A stretch of DNA of 64,000 nucleotides from Arenicellales bacterium (GTDB lineage: Bacteria > Pseudomonadota > Gammaproteobacteria > Arenicellales > JAHEKD01). Position numbers and translations under genes: made by a program. The DNA is taken from the NCBI GenBank assembly GCA_028284225.1, contig JANQSD010000019.1, forward strand, positions 334,762 to 398,761, written 5' to 3'. Shown here piece by piece: positions 27,191 through 36,130 of this stretch. The notes under the pieces were generated by a model. It ran no database searches and had not been told where the DNA came from. It saw only the letters and a program-made list of their open reading frames with translations. Positions within the stretch are counted from its first letter, which is position 1; each line of letters opens with the position of its first letter.

Positions 27191-27524
27191 TCGTTCGCTA
27201 ACTTCCACATCCCAATACCTGTCATAGTAGGCTATATTTTTAGCGGCTGCTTTGAAGATTAAGGTATGAATCTAAATATTGCAGTACAGTCTGAAATGGT
27301 CAAACTGCAGCTTTATTGGAAATAACTTACTGGACTTAAATTAGGCAATTTTCGATATTTACAATTTAATAATTGGACCAGAATTTCAAGATCAAAAAAG
27401 TTTCTTTAATAGCAAAAAATACAAGTGTGCCAAAGTAACTGACATTTAGGCGTATTTACCAGTGTTTTCTAGAAGGTCTAGCGGTTGGTAAGCACAAGCG
27501 GTTGATTGTTAAAGAATAGTAAAT
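27191..27524. other. Intergenic region between convergent genes
   Basis: This AT-rich stretch of about 330 bases separates the end of the efflux operon from the convergent acetolactate-synthase gene. I see no convincing gene, only a 19-codon frame without a good ribosome-binding site, and no strong bidirectional terminator hairpin. Confidence 0.5.
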
Positions 27525-29366
27525 TTAACGAGTGTCACTCATAATGATGTCTTTGTAGGTTCCACCTGCAGGGATCATGGGGTATACATTTTCTTCGCGT
27601 TCTACAATCAAATCCAATAAATAAGGTTCATCCGGGTTGGCAAGCATTCGTTCATAAGCTGATGCAAGTTCTTCCTTGGTGGTAATACGTTCGGCTCTGA
27701 CACCATAACCCTCAGCGATTTTTAAAAAGTTAGGATAAATTTCTGATTTATCCTTGCCTTTAATATTAGTAGGATCGGACAAATCAGAACTTGAACGGTG
27801 TTTATCGTAAATCATGTCCTGCCATTGTCGTACCATGCCTAACCACTGGTTATTGATGACGACTACTTTGACACCGATACCAAAGCGATGACAGGTCGCC
27901 AGTTCATGGATAGTCATGTTGAGTGAACCATCGCCATCAATATCGATAACCATACGCTCTGGACAGGCAATCTTTGCGCCTAAGGCTGCCGGCAAACCAT
28001 ATCCCATGGTGCCGAACCCCGAGCTGCTTAAAAACGAATGAGTTTGCCTGCTGTGGTAATGTTGCATGGCCCACATCTGATGTTGCCCAACACCGAGACT
28101 GATAATGGCGTCACCCTGTGTTATGTCACTGAGCAAATTAATCGCAAATTGCGGACTTAGCTTGTTGTGACTGGGAATGGTGAAGGGATATTGTTGCCGC
28201 AACTGGCTTAGATAGTTTAGCCATGGGGTTGTATCATTAGCTTGTGCCTGCTCAATGAGTTGTTGAAGCGCAACTTTTACATCGGCACAAATCGGCAAGG
28301 TAACGGATTTGTTTTTATTTAGTTCGTTACGATCGATATCAATATGGATAATTTTTCCCTTGGGGATAAAAGCGTCTACATTCCCGGTCACGCGATCATC
28401 AAAGCGAACACCTAGCGCCAGTACCAGATCAGCTTCATTAATCGCTACATTTGCATATTTGCTACCGTGCATGCCCAAAATATGTAACGACAAAGGATGG
28501 TCAGGCGGGGATATTCCATGCCCCATGATCGTATTCGTGATCGGGCATTGTAATTTCTCAGCGAGCTGCAGCAGAGCATCAGTACAGTTGGCAGATACAA
28601 TTCCGCCTCCCGCATAAATGACAGGACGAGCGGACTTGCTAATCATGTCGCAGGCAGCTTCAAGCTGGTTTTCGGTCATGCCACCGATAGTAGTGTGTGA
28701 TTGCTCGATGATTGCCGGTATACGCGGGGGTGTATAGTTTCCTTCAGGATCGCGCGGGTAGTGTTGCTGAATATCTTTGGGAATATCAATTAGTACCGGC
28801 CCAGGCCGATTTCCGGTTGCTAATGCAAAGGCCTCTCGTACCACTTCAGGGATTTCGTTGACTTTATCTACCAGATAATTTTTCTTGGTTATAGGCTTAG
28901 TAATAGCAACGATATCAACTTCCTGAAATGCATTTTTACCCAGTAAGTGCGAGGGAACATTGCCGGTGATGGCCACAATGGGTGTTGAATCACTGTTTGC
29001 ATCAGCGATACCGGTCACCAGATTGGTGGCACCCGGTCCGGATGTGGCCAGGCAGACCCCTGCTTTACCGGTTACTCTGGCATAACCTTGTGCCGCATGG
29101 ACGGCGCCCTGCTCATGTTCAGTACGAATACAGCGAATATCAAATTCGCGTAGTACATCAAAGATTTCCAGGTTTGCACCGCCAGGGTAGCCGAACAAAA
29201 CATCAATACCTTCAGCCTGCAGCGCTTTAGCCAGTAATTGTGCGCCTCTTAATGCATTGCTGCGTTGCTCAGGTTTAATATCGTTGAGGGTGCCGCCGGA
29301 AATGGTACCGACATTTTGATAGGTGACATTATCTTCAATGTGTTTATTGGTATCGTTCATTTGCAT
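27525..29366 (-). CDS. Acetolactate synthase large-subunit-like ThDP enzyme
   Basis: This 613-residue thiamine-diphosphate enzyme has all three POX-type domains. The catalytic Glu is in RTEHEQGA (Glu85), the FAD-binding middle domain follows, and the C-terminal ThDP motif is IDGDGSLNMTIHELAT...VVVINNQ. The whole pattern, including QEVDIVAITKPITKKNYLV, is that of IlvB/IlvI, which joins two pyruvates (or pyruvate and 2-oxobutyrate). No IlvN/IlvH regulatory subunit is adjacent. Instead it is the last gene of a leftward operon with TetR, MttB-family and DAO genes, with a 22-base gap. It could be a housekeeping enzyme caught in this operon, or may act on a 2-oxo acid or aldehyde made by it. It has a roughly 37-residue extension before the core. 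Confidence 0.85.
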   Translation of the reverse strand: MQMNDTNKHIEDNVTYQNVGTISGGTLNDIKPEQRSNALRGAQLLAKALQAEGIDVLFGYPGGANLEIFDVLREFDIRCIRTEHEQGAVHAAQGYARVTGKAGVCLATSGPGATNLVTGIADANSDSTPIVAITGNVPSHLLGKNAFQEVDIVAITKPITKKNYLVDKVNEIPEVVREAFALATGNRPGPVLIDIPKDIQQHYPRDPEGNYTPPRIPAIIEQSHTTIGGMTENQLEAACDMISKSARPVIYAGGGIVSANCTDALLQLAEKLQCPITNTIMGHGISPPDHPLSLHILGMHGSKYANVAINEADLVLALGVRFDDRVTGNVDAFIPKGKIIHIDIDRNELNKNKSVTLPICADVKVALQQLIEQAQANDTTPWLNYLSQLRQQYPFTIPSHNKLSPQFAINLLSDITQGDAIISLGVGQHQMWAMQHYHSRQTHSFLSSSGFGTMGYGLPAALGAKIACPERMVIDIDGDGSLNMTIHELATCHRFGIGVKVVVINNQWLGMVRQWQDMIYDKHRSSSDLSDPTNIKGKDKSEIYPNFLKIAEGYGVRAERITTKEELASAYERMLANPDEPYLLDLIVEREENVYPMIPAGGTYKDIIMSDTR

Positions 29367-29388
29367 TGCCTCGATGCACTGCCTGGAG

Positions 29389-30696
29389 CTACCCTAACAC
29401 AGAAAAACTGCTTTCTTCATTGATGACACGCTTTCTGGAATAAAAACCGGTATTAAAGTTACGATTTAAATAAGGAAGTTTAAATTGTAAAGGTTCGCTG
29501 TCTTGGTCGTTACCGTTTTCACAATATTCAACCAGTTCAGCCATCAGTTTACCAGCTATGGGTGCATTCTTGTATTGATTACCACTGCTGCCGCAGGCCA
29601 TGTAAAAACCGGGAAGTTGTGACTTGTCGTAAATCGGAATCCAGTCATCGGACACATCGTATAAGTCAACCACGCCTTTTAATCGGCTCGGAACGCCGAC
29701 AGTGGGCACACGTTGAGCATAACGTAAAGCCTGGGTTTGCCATTGATCGGTAAATTCTCGATTGTAATCGGTATCATCTTCCACCCAGGTGTGATCATCA
29801 CAAGGGGGGTCTTCCGAACCGATTAAAATGTGACCGCCTTTTTCCGGCCGCATGTAACAGGAAATATCACTGTCTGATACTACCATGCCGACACCGTCTG
29901 CAAACATGTCTTCAGGTTGGGGGACATGCACAACTTCTTGCCGCAGTGCACGGGTTTTAATATTCATGTCATCGAGCACACCGGCCATTGCATTGATTTG
30001 GGCCGAAGCCGGTCCACCGACATTAATCACCACTGGCGCATAAATTTCTTGCCCGTCAGCCAGTTTTACACCTTTTACTCGGCTATCCGGTTGCAGAATT
30101 TCTACAACAGTACGGTTGAACAAAAATTCTGCACCTTTGTTTTCGGCTGCCCGTTGTAAATTATGGCTGGACAATGCCGGATCACTGACATAACCGGCTG
30201 TAGGAAAGAATATTCCACCATCGATTTTGCTTCCGGTATTCTTTCCAAATGCCGGATCATCCATGCGCTTAGCCGGCGAGAATGTATTCAGGTCAATGGC
30301 TGGGATGTGTGCTTTGATTTGATCACTATCCCAGTGCTCATAAGGTATGCCAATTTCATCACAGTTGTTGGTATGTGACTGTAAATAGCCATTAGCTTCT
30401 GTTTTCATTACCAGGCAACCTACGTTGTGGTAGTCAATCAGGCCGCGCTCATCAGCGAATTCAAGATAGTCGGCCCAGTCGCGCCAATAATGAAAGCCTT
30501 CGTAGGCAAATTCGGTACCCTCAAGTGTTGAATAATGCACCCGGATGATGGCGCATGAACCAGAGGTTGAACCGTGACCGGCCTCACCGTTGCGATCAAT
30601 GGATAAGGTTTTCCAGCCCTTTTTGGCAAGCTCAAACGCCGTTGCAGTGCCGATAACACCGGCACCGATAATAACTGCATCATAACTGTCCTTCAT
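29389..30696 (-). CDS. FAD-dependent amine oxidoreductase (DAO/sarcosine-oxidase-like)
   Basis: This 435-residue flavoprotein of the D-amino-acid-oxidase fold has the N-terminal dinucleotide motif VIIGAGVIGTATAFELAKKGW and a late FAD segment near GFYMACGSSGNQYKNAPIAGKLMAEL. Closest resemblance is to sarcosine/dimethylglycine-type oxidases or the SoxB subunit, which oxidatively remove N-methyl groups. No signal peptide is seen. It sits 27 bases downstream of the MttB-family gene and 22 upstream of the acetolactate-synthase gene, all leftward. Given the nearby dimethylglycine-dehydrogenase-like protein, methylated-amine oxidation is likely. The exact substrate is not determined. Confidence 0.83.
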   Translation of the reverse strand: MKDSYDAVIIGAGVIGTATAFELAKKGWKTLSIDRNGEAGHGSTSGSCAIIRVHYSTLEGTEFAYEGFHYWRDWADYLEFADERGLIDYHNVGCLVMKTEANGYLQSHTNNCDEIGIPYEHWDSDQIKAHIPAIDLNTFSPAKRMDDPAFGKNTGSKIDGGIFFPTAGYVSDPALSSHNLQRAAENKGAEFLFNRTVVEILQPDSRVKGVKLADGQEIYAPVVINVGGPASAQINAMAGVLDDMNIKTRALRQEVVHVPQPEDMFADGVGMVVSDSDISCYMRPEKGGHILIGSEDPPCDDHTWVEDDTDYNREFTDQWQTQALRYAQRVPTVGVPSRLKGVVDLYDVSDDWIPIYDKSQLPGFYMACGSSGNQYKNAPIAGKLMAELVEYCENGNDQDSEPLQFKLPYLNRNFNTGFYSRKRVINEESSFSVLG

Positions 30697-30723
30697 GATT
30701 TTCTCCTGTTAACCCTGTTTCTA

Positions 30724-32280
30724 TTAACTTACCGGCGGTGCGCCGCCTTGTTGTGTTCGTGTTTCAATATAATCATCCAATTCTTCAACAATAGATTGAT
30801 CAAGTTTGGGTGCTTCAAATTCATTCAATTTCTGTTTCCAGATTGCTGTGGCACGTTCAGTCGCTGTTTTTGACCCGGCTTCTTCCCAGTTGCCGAAATT
30901 TGACCAATCAGCGACCAAGGGCTCATAAAAAGCCGTTTTATAGCGCTGCATGGTGTGCTCAGTTGAGAAAAAATGTCCACCTGGCTGGACGTCCTTGATC
31001 GCTTCAAAGCCGATGTTGTCCACATCACCGGGTGTAGGGGAACACAGTTCAGCGATGCTTTGAACCACTTCCATATCAGTAATAAATTTTTCAAAAGAAA
31101 TAGTGAGTCCACCCTCCAGCCAGCCGGCTGTGTGAATCGGCGTGGTTGCGCCTGCCAATAATGAAGCCCAAATTCCCATCTGGTTTTCATTGGCACCCTG
31201 TACATCGCATACATTGGATGCACTGCCTGCGCCAGCACGCCATGGTAGGCCAATGTGACGGGCAAGTTGCCCCGAACCCAGGGTCGCTTTCACATGTTCA
31301 GGTGTGCCGAAGGCGGGTGAGCCGGATTTCATGTCAACATTGGAACTGAAATTACCATACATTACCGGACTGCCTGGATTAGTGATTTGAGCCAGGGTGA
31401 TGCCAGCTAAGGATTCGGCATGTTGCAAGGTGATTGCACCGGCAACCGTAATGGGGGCCATGGCGCCGGATAAGCAAAAAGGAGTAATGATTGAAAGTTG
31501 TCCCCAGCGGGCGAAGTCAATAATACCCTGTGCCATGGGGATATCGAGTTGCCGTGGAGAGTTAGTGTTGATAATGGTGTAGCAATAAACGTTTTGTTTG
31601 AACTGTTCTGCATCTACTTGCCGCGCTATTTGGAACATCTCAAAGGCTTGTTCAATTTGTGGTGTTCCTCGTGAAAATAGAAACGGGAATTTGTCGCTTA
31701 ATACGATTTGGGCCCGGGTTGTTGCGTAATGGCGTAAGTGAGTCGGTATATCTTGAGATTCAACAAACGGTACGATTAGATGTAAGGCGTCAAAGCATTG
31801 TGTCAGCCGGATAAAATCTTCAAAATCTTGCTGAGTACCGGCTCTACGCCCACGCTCACAATCGGTTACATTCGGCGTACCGGCGCCTGCTCCGAACATT
31901 AGTGCACCCAATTCCAGGGTGAAGTTGCGCTTTTCAGACCCGGTAATAACAGGAATTGATTTAGGCGCTATGTTCAAAGCCTGGGTAACAATATCCCGGC
32001 CGATACGAACCATTTGTGTTTCTTCATCAACAATTGCACCTGCTTTTTTATATAATTCAACCGCTTCGGGAAGTAATACTTTTATCCCCAACTCCTCTAA
32101 TATCCTCAAAGCTGTATCATGGATTGCAGCGATTTCATCATCTGAAAATACCGCTTGTGGGGTAAAAGGATTACGAAGTAAACGATAGTTTTTTTGCCTT
32201 GCCGGAGAATCAGTATGATCTTGATGACTGATTCGACCCCGTCTGCGTCTTGCCTGATCAACCATATTTATACTCTCCAA
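30724..32280 (-). CDS. Non-pyrrolysine MttB-family (trimethylamine methyltransferase-like) protein
   Basis: This 518-residue protein of the trimethylamine:corrinoid methyltransferase family (COG5598) has a typical basic N-terminus (RRRRGR), a TIM-barrel body including IIDFARWGQLSIITPFCL and the FGAGAGTPNV, ANENQMGIWASLLAGATT and GWLEGGLTISFEKFITDMEV segments. There is no internal TAG, so it is a non-pyrrolysine member, like the glycine-betaine methyltransferase MtgB branch. Characterised MtgB-type enzymes pass a methyl group to a corrinoid protein. No corrinoid-protein gene or reductive activator is in this window, so the acceptor is unknown. It is first after TetR in the operon, 15 bases from it, and therefore probably inducible by the substrate. 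Confidence 0.87.
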   Translation of the reverse strand: MESINMVDQARRRRGRISHQDHTDSPARQKNYRLLRNPFTPQAVFSDDEIAAIHDTALRILEELGIKVLLPEAVELYKKAGAIVDEETQMVRIGRDIVTQALNIAPKSIPVITGSEKRNFTLELGALMFGAGAGTPNVTDCERGRRAGTQQDFEDFIRLTQCFDALHLIVPFVESQDIPTHLRHYATTRAQIVLSDKFPFLFSRGTPQIEQAFEMFQIARQVDAEQFKQNVYCYTIINTNSPRQLDIPMAQGIIDFARWGQLSIITPFCLSGAMAPITVAGAITLQHAESLAGITLAQITNPGSPVMYGNFSSNVDMKSGSPAFGTPEHVKATLGSGQLARHIGLPWRAGAGSASNVCDVQGANENQMGIWASLLAGATTPIHTAGWLEGGLTISFEKFITDMEVVQSIAELCSPTPGDVDNIGFEAIKDVQPGGHFFSTEHTMQRYKTAFYEPLVADWSNFGNWEEAGSKTATERATAIWKQKLNEFEAPKLDQSIVEELDDYIETRTQQGGAPPVS

Positions 32281-32295
32281 TCTTCCATACTGTTT

Positions 32296-32943
32296 TTACT
32301 GTGTTGAAACACCTGCATAAATAATTTCCCTTGCCTGTTGAATCTGTTTTTTAGTTGGTTTTACACCGGTAAATGAAACAATATAAGGTTCAAAATATGA
32401 AAAACGGGTATCGAACGATTCTTGAATTTCAAGGGCGTAATAGCCGATTTGCATAAAATATAAAACCCTGGCGCGGATGAATGCTTCTTTTGCTCGATAA
32501 CCATGTGTAGTAAACATAGTTTTGATCGCATCTAATCGTTTGGCATCTTCATCGTCGATCCATTGATTGATAGCTTTATCCTGATGCGCCCAGGCACGGA
32601 TAGCAGCATCTAATCGAGGATTGAAGCTTTTTACATCCATCCAGCAACTGAAGACATTTGCGATTGACTCTACAATGCCTGAAGCAGGTTTAAGTGCTTG
32701 TTCAATCAGACTCTGTGTATTGGTACTACGCCATATATTAATCAGTTCATCCAGAAGGTCCTTTTTATCTTCAAAGTACCAGTAAAAACTTGCCCGAGAG
32801 ACGCCCAGTTTTTTGGCAAGGATCATGACCTTAGTCTGTTCGATACCTTCCTCGATCAAGGTATTTAATGCAATGTCCACCCAGTCTTCACGAGTTACCT
32901 TGGTTTGTGGTCGAGGTTGCAATTTGTGAACGTTTACTGTCAT
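32296..32943 (-). CDS. TetR-family transcriptional regulator of the MttB operon
   Basis: This 215-residue regulator has an N-terminal helix-turn-helix (KKLGVSRASFYWYFEDKKDLLDEL, residues about 45-70) and a mostly helical ligand domain. It is the first gene of the leftward operon (gap of 15 bases to the MttB gene) and divergent from the FAD/GcvT protein gene. A perfect 22-bp palindrome lies 17 bases before its start, in the shared promoter region, and is the expected operator. It probably represses both directions until a methylated amine or product binds. The ligand is not known. Confidence 0.88.
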   Translation of the reverse strand: MTVNVHKLQPRPQTKVTREDWVDIALNTLIEEGIEQTKVMILAKKLGVSRASFYWYFEDKKDLLDELINIWRSTNTQSLIEQALKPASGIVESIANVFSCWMDVKSFNPRLDAAIRAWAHQDKAINQWIDDEDAKRLDAIKTMFTTHGYRAKEAFIRARVLYFMQIGYYALEIQESFDTRFSYFEPYIVSFTGVKPTKKQIQQAREIIYAGVSTQ

Positions 32944-32959
32944 GGATTAAATGTAAATC

Positions 32960-32981
32960 ATCTAGACACTGATGTCTAGAT
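32960..32981. promoter_or_regulatory. Palindromic operator for the divergent TetR regulator
   Basis: A perfect inverted repeat, ATCTAGACA-ctga-TGTCTAGAT, with 9-bp arms and a 4-base centre. It lies in the 149-base region between the TetR gene and the FAD/GcvT gene, 17 bases from the TetR start codon. Its size and placement fit TetR-type operators. No second copy was noticed. Confidence 0.78.
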
Positions 32982-33092
32982 TATGTATTATTCAATTGCC
33001 CCGAAATATGCAATGGAAATCATCTTGAATGCATATTCCGGGATTAAACTTTGCAAAGTTATTCGTTGTTCTAACGAAATGAGGAATTAAGC

Positions 33093-35516
33093 ATGAAATC
33101 ACATTATCAAGTAGTGGTCATCGGCGGCGGTGTTGTCGGTGCATCGGTCATCTATCATCTGGCTAAATACGGCTGGACAGATGTTTGCATTATCGAGCGT
33201 AATGTCTTGACGGCCGGATCATCCTGGCATGCTGCAGGTGGCATACATGCCTTGAATGCGGACCCAAACATGGCGGCTCTTCAGGCATACACCATTGATT
33301 TGTTGTCTGAGATTGAAGAAGAAAGCGGGCAGGATATTAACTTGCATATGACCGGCGGTATTACGGTGGCCTCAGCACCGGCACGCTGGGAGTGGCTGCA
33401 ATCGGCTTATCGCATCTTCCAGACCATCGGTATTGAAGACTGCTATTTGATGACGCCGCAAGAAATAAAAGAAAAATGTCCAATAATGGATACAGAAGGT
33501 GTGATAGGTGGTTTATGGGCAGACCGTGAAGGCTATATCGACACCACTGGAACTGTACATGCCTATGCCAGGGCCGCGAAAAAAAGAGGTGCTGATGTGA
33601 TTGAGCATAATCGAGTGCTTGAACTCAATCAGCGTAGCGATGGCAGCTGGGATGTGATTACTGAGAAAGGCAGCGTTCATGCTGAGCATATTGTTAATGC
33701 GGGCGGTCTTTGGGCCAAGCAAGTCGGCCGTATGGTTGGATTAGATTTACCAGTATCACCACTAGAGCATCATTATCTAGTCACTGAAACTATCCCCGAA
33801 GTTGCAGCACTTGATTTTGAAGTACCGATGACGGTTGATCTGGAAGGCTTCACGTATATGCGCCAGGACCAGCAGGGTATTTTGGTAGGTATCTATGAGA
33901 TTAATCATAAACACTGGAATGTCGATGGCGCGCCCTGGAATTACGGTATTGAGTTGATACAGGAAGATACGGATCGTATTGAGGATGAATTGACCATGGC
34001 GTTCAATCGCTATCCTTGCTTGCAGGAAGTAGGTATTAAAAACTGGGTAAACGGTGCATTTACATTTTCACCGGACGGTAATCCTCTGGTTGGGCCAGTA
34101 CGAAGTGTTAAAAACTACTGGTTGGCTTGCGGTGTTATGGCCGGTTTTCTGCAAGGCGGAGGTGTGGGTAAGACATTGGCAGAATGGATGATCTACGGCG
34201 ATACTGAAGCCGATGCTTGGTCCATGGATATTGCCCGCTATGGTGACTTTGCTTCTAACCGTGAGTACATCAAGCAAACAACGGGCCAGTTTTATTCACG
34301 CCGCTTTGTCATGACATATCCCAATGAACAACTACCGGCAGGTCGTCCATTGAAAAAATCGGCCGCCTACGATGCTATGACCAAAGCAGGTGCGCAATGG
34401 GGCTGTAGCTGGGGATTGGAAGTGCCGTTGATGTTCGGCCCGGAAGGTTTTGTTGAGGAACCGACTTTGAAACGTTCCAATGCTTTTGATGTGGTGGCTG
34501 AGGAATGTAAAGCGATCCGCGAAAAAGTAGGGCTATTGGATATTTCCGGTTTTTCACGTTATGAGGTAAAAGGTAAAGACGCTGAAGCCTGGTTGAATCG
34601 TATGATGTCTTCACGACTGCCTAAACCCGGTCGTGCCCGTCTGGCGACCATGCTGTCACCGGAAGGCAAGCTCAAAGGTGATTTAACGGTATTCAACTGG
34701 GGTGATGGCAGCTGGTGGATCATGGGCTCTTACTATTTACGTGAATGGCATATGCGCTGGTTCGAAGATCATATTAGTAATGATGATGGTGATGTCTCAG
34801 TACAAGACATTTCAGATGCGGTTGTCGGCTTTTCCATCTCCGGCCCAAATGCCAGAGATGTACTGGCTAAATTAACACACGAAGATGTCAGCAATGAAGC
34901 ACTGCCGTTTATGGGTTGCAAAACCATGGACGTGGGATTAATTCGGACAAAGGTCGGTCGACTTTCAGTAGTCGGTGAACGTGGTTATGAAATTAACTGC
35001 AGTGCGGCAGAACATATCACGTTGCGTGAAATTCTATTGGAAGCCGGCGCTGAGTTTGGTATTCGTGAAGTTGGCTATTATGCGCTTAATTCGCTGCGTC
35101 TGGAAAAGAGTTTTGGTATCTGGTCATGCGAGTTCCGTCAAGAATACACGCCTGGTATGACGGGTATGGATCGCTGGATCGATTTTAGCAAGGACGATTT
35201 TAACGGCCGCGAAGCGTCGCTTAAGGAAAAGGAAGATAATTCAGCTTCCATGAAATTAGTGACCTTGGAAATTGACAGCAAAGATGCGGATGCCAGCGGT
35301 TACGAGCCAATTTGGAAAGACGGCAAGCGTATCGGATATGTGACATCAGGTGGTTATGGACATACCATTGGCAAAAGCCTGGCGATGGCATTGGTCGAAC
35401 CTGATATGGCAACACCTGGCACTGAGCTAAGTGCCCATATTGTTGGTGTTGAATGTGGTGCCAGGGTGATTGAACCTTCGCCCTATGATCCAAGTGGTCA
35501 AAATATGCGAGGTTAA
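33093..35516 (+). CDS. Dimethylglycine dehydrogenase-like FAD/GcvT fusion protein
   Basis: This 807-residue two-domain flavoprotein has an N-terminal DAO domain (VIGGGVVGASVIYHL at 9-23; His46 in SSWHAAGG is the position of covalent FAD linkage in dimethylglycine/sarcosine dehydrogenases), a FAO_M linker to about residue 430, then GcvT and GcvT-C domains that bind tetrahydrofolate (IRTKVGRLSVVGERGYEIN). This is the dimethylglycine/sarcosine dehydrogenase architecture, oxidising an N-methyl group and loading the one-carbon unit on folate. It is divergent from the TetR/MttB operon across the palindromic operator and ends in a strong terminator. It may be the demethylase that follows the Rieske oxygenase of the betaine pathway. 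The substrate is not proven. Confidence 0.88.
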   Translation: MKSHYQVVVIGGGVVGASVIYHLAKYGWTDVCIIERNVLTAGSSWHAAGGIHALNADPNMAALQAYTIDLLSEIEEESGQDINLHMTGGITVASAPARWEWLQSAYRIFQTIGIEDCYLMTPQEIKEKCPIMDTEGVIGGLWADREGYIDTTGTVHAYARAAKKRGADVIEHNRVLELNQRSDGSWDVITEKGSVHAEHIVNAGGLWAKQVGRMVGLDLPVSPLEHHYLVTETIPEVAALDFEVPMTVDLEGFTYMRQDQQGILVGIYEINHKHWNVDGAPWNYGIELIQEDTDRIEDELTMAFNRYPCLQEVGIKNWVNGAFTFSPDGNPLVGPVRSVKNYWLACGVMAGFLQGGGVGKTLAEWMIYGDTEADAWSMDIARYGDFASNREYIKQTTGQFYSRRFVMTYPNEQLPAGRPLKKSAAYDAMTKAGAQWGCSWGLEVPLMFGPEGFVEEPTLKRSNAFDVVAEECKAIREKVGLLDISGFSRYEVKGKDAEAWLNRMMSSRLPKPGRARLATMLSPEGKLKGDLTVFNWGDGSWWIMGSYYLREWHMRWFEDHISNDDGDVSVQDISDAVVGFSISGPNARDVLAKLTHEDVSNEALPFMGCKTMDVGLIRTKVGRLSVVGERGYEINCSAAEHITLREILLEAGAEFGIREVGYYALNSLRLEKSFGIWSCEFRQEYTPGMTGMDRWIDFSKDDFNGREASLKEKEDNSASMKLVTLEIDSKDADASGYEPIWKDGKRIGYVTSGGYGHTIGKSLAMALVEPDMATPGTELSAHIVGVECGARVIEPSPYDPSGQNMRG

Positions 35517-35536
35517 TCTGTTTTTAAAACAAATTG

Positions 35537-35562
35537 AAAAGGCCCGAACGACCGGGCCTTTT
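35537..35562 (+). terminator. Rho-independent terminator after the FAD/GcvT gene
   Basis: A strong stem AAAAGGCCCG / CGGGCCTTTT of 10 bp with a 6-base loop lies 20 bases after the stop codon and is followed by TGTTT. It could also work leftward because the A/T run is symmetric. The hairpin is unusually GC-rich for the neighbourhood. Confidence 0.9.
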
Positions 35563-35740
35563 GTTTCAATACCAATATCTACATAAAAATTAAATCTGAC
35601 TGCAGTAATAGAATCGCAAATTACATTTGCGATTTAGGTTTTAGGCTCGATTTCTCCGGCGGCTATTGTTAGATTCAGCTGAGTTACACTAAGAACTTTA
35701 AATTCAGCTTGTTCAAAAATTCAAATATTGGAGAACTGAT

Positions 35741-36130
35741 ATGATCGTTCGAAATATCGATGATCTCAAAACAAGTGGAAACTATCGGGAAAAGCCTGGA
35801 GTCTGGACTAGCGCTCGTTATCTATTAGATGAAGATGGTGTTGGGTTTACGTTGACTCAAACAACTGTTTCAGCAGGCTCGACTCAGATTATGGAATACA
35901 AAAATCATCTTGAGGCGAGCTTGATAATTGAAGGTCAAGGTGAGCTTACCGATATGATCAATAATCAGGTTTATCAACTCGGCCCTGGCTCAATGTATGC
36001 ACTGGACAAGCATGATCGACATCAATTAAAGGCGATTACAGCTATGAAAATTGTTTGCGTGTTTATGCCGGCATTATACGGACCTGAAACTCATGACGAG
36101 CATGGTTCATATCCCCTATTAAACCAATGA
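35741..36130 (+). CDS. ectC: Solitary ectoine synthase
   Basis: This 129-residue cupin protein matches ectoine synthase along its length, including YKNHLEA, IEGQGELTD, GSMYALDKHDRHQL and a C-terminal HDEHGSYPLL. The iron ligands expected from characterised EctC proteins align as Glu58, Tyr86 and His94. The enzyme cyclises N-gamma-acetyl-diaminobutyrate to ectoine. No ectA, ectB, ectD or ask_ect gene is beside it, so it is a stand-alone copy, and its substrate must come from elsewhere in the genome or be different. One change from usual sequences is IMEY where HxHY is common before KNHLEA. Its stop overlaps the next hydrolase start (ATGA). Confidence 0.88.
   Translation: MIVRNIDDLKTSGNYREKPGVWTSARYLLDEDGVGFTLTQTTVSAGSTQIMEYKNHLEASLIIEGQGELTDMINNQVYQLGPGSMYALDKHDRHQLKAITAMKIVCVFMPALYGPETHDEHGSYPLLNQ

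Noticed and set aside
27191..27524. Small gene of 19 codons at about 27266
   Set aside because: Too short, no ribosome-binding site and no recognisable product.
30825..31265. 146-codon frame inside the MttB-family gene
   Set aside because: Shadow of the confident 518-residue protein; no start signal.
30724..32280. Pyrrolysine-type MttB
   Set aside because: The gene reads through without an internal TAG, so it is a non-pyrrolysine member.
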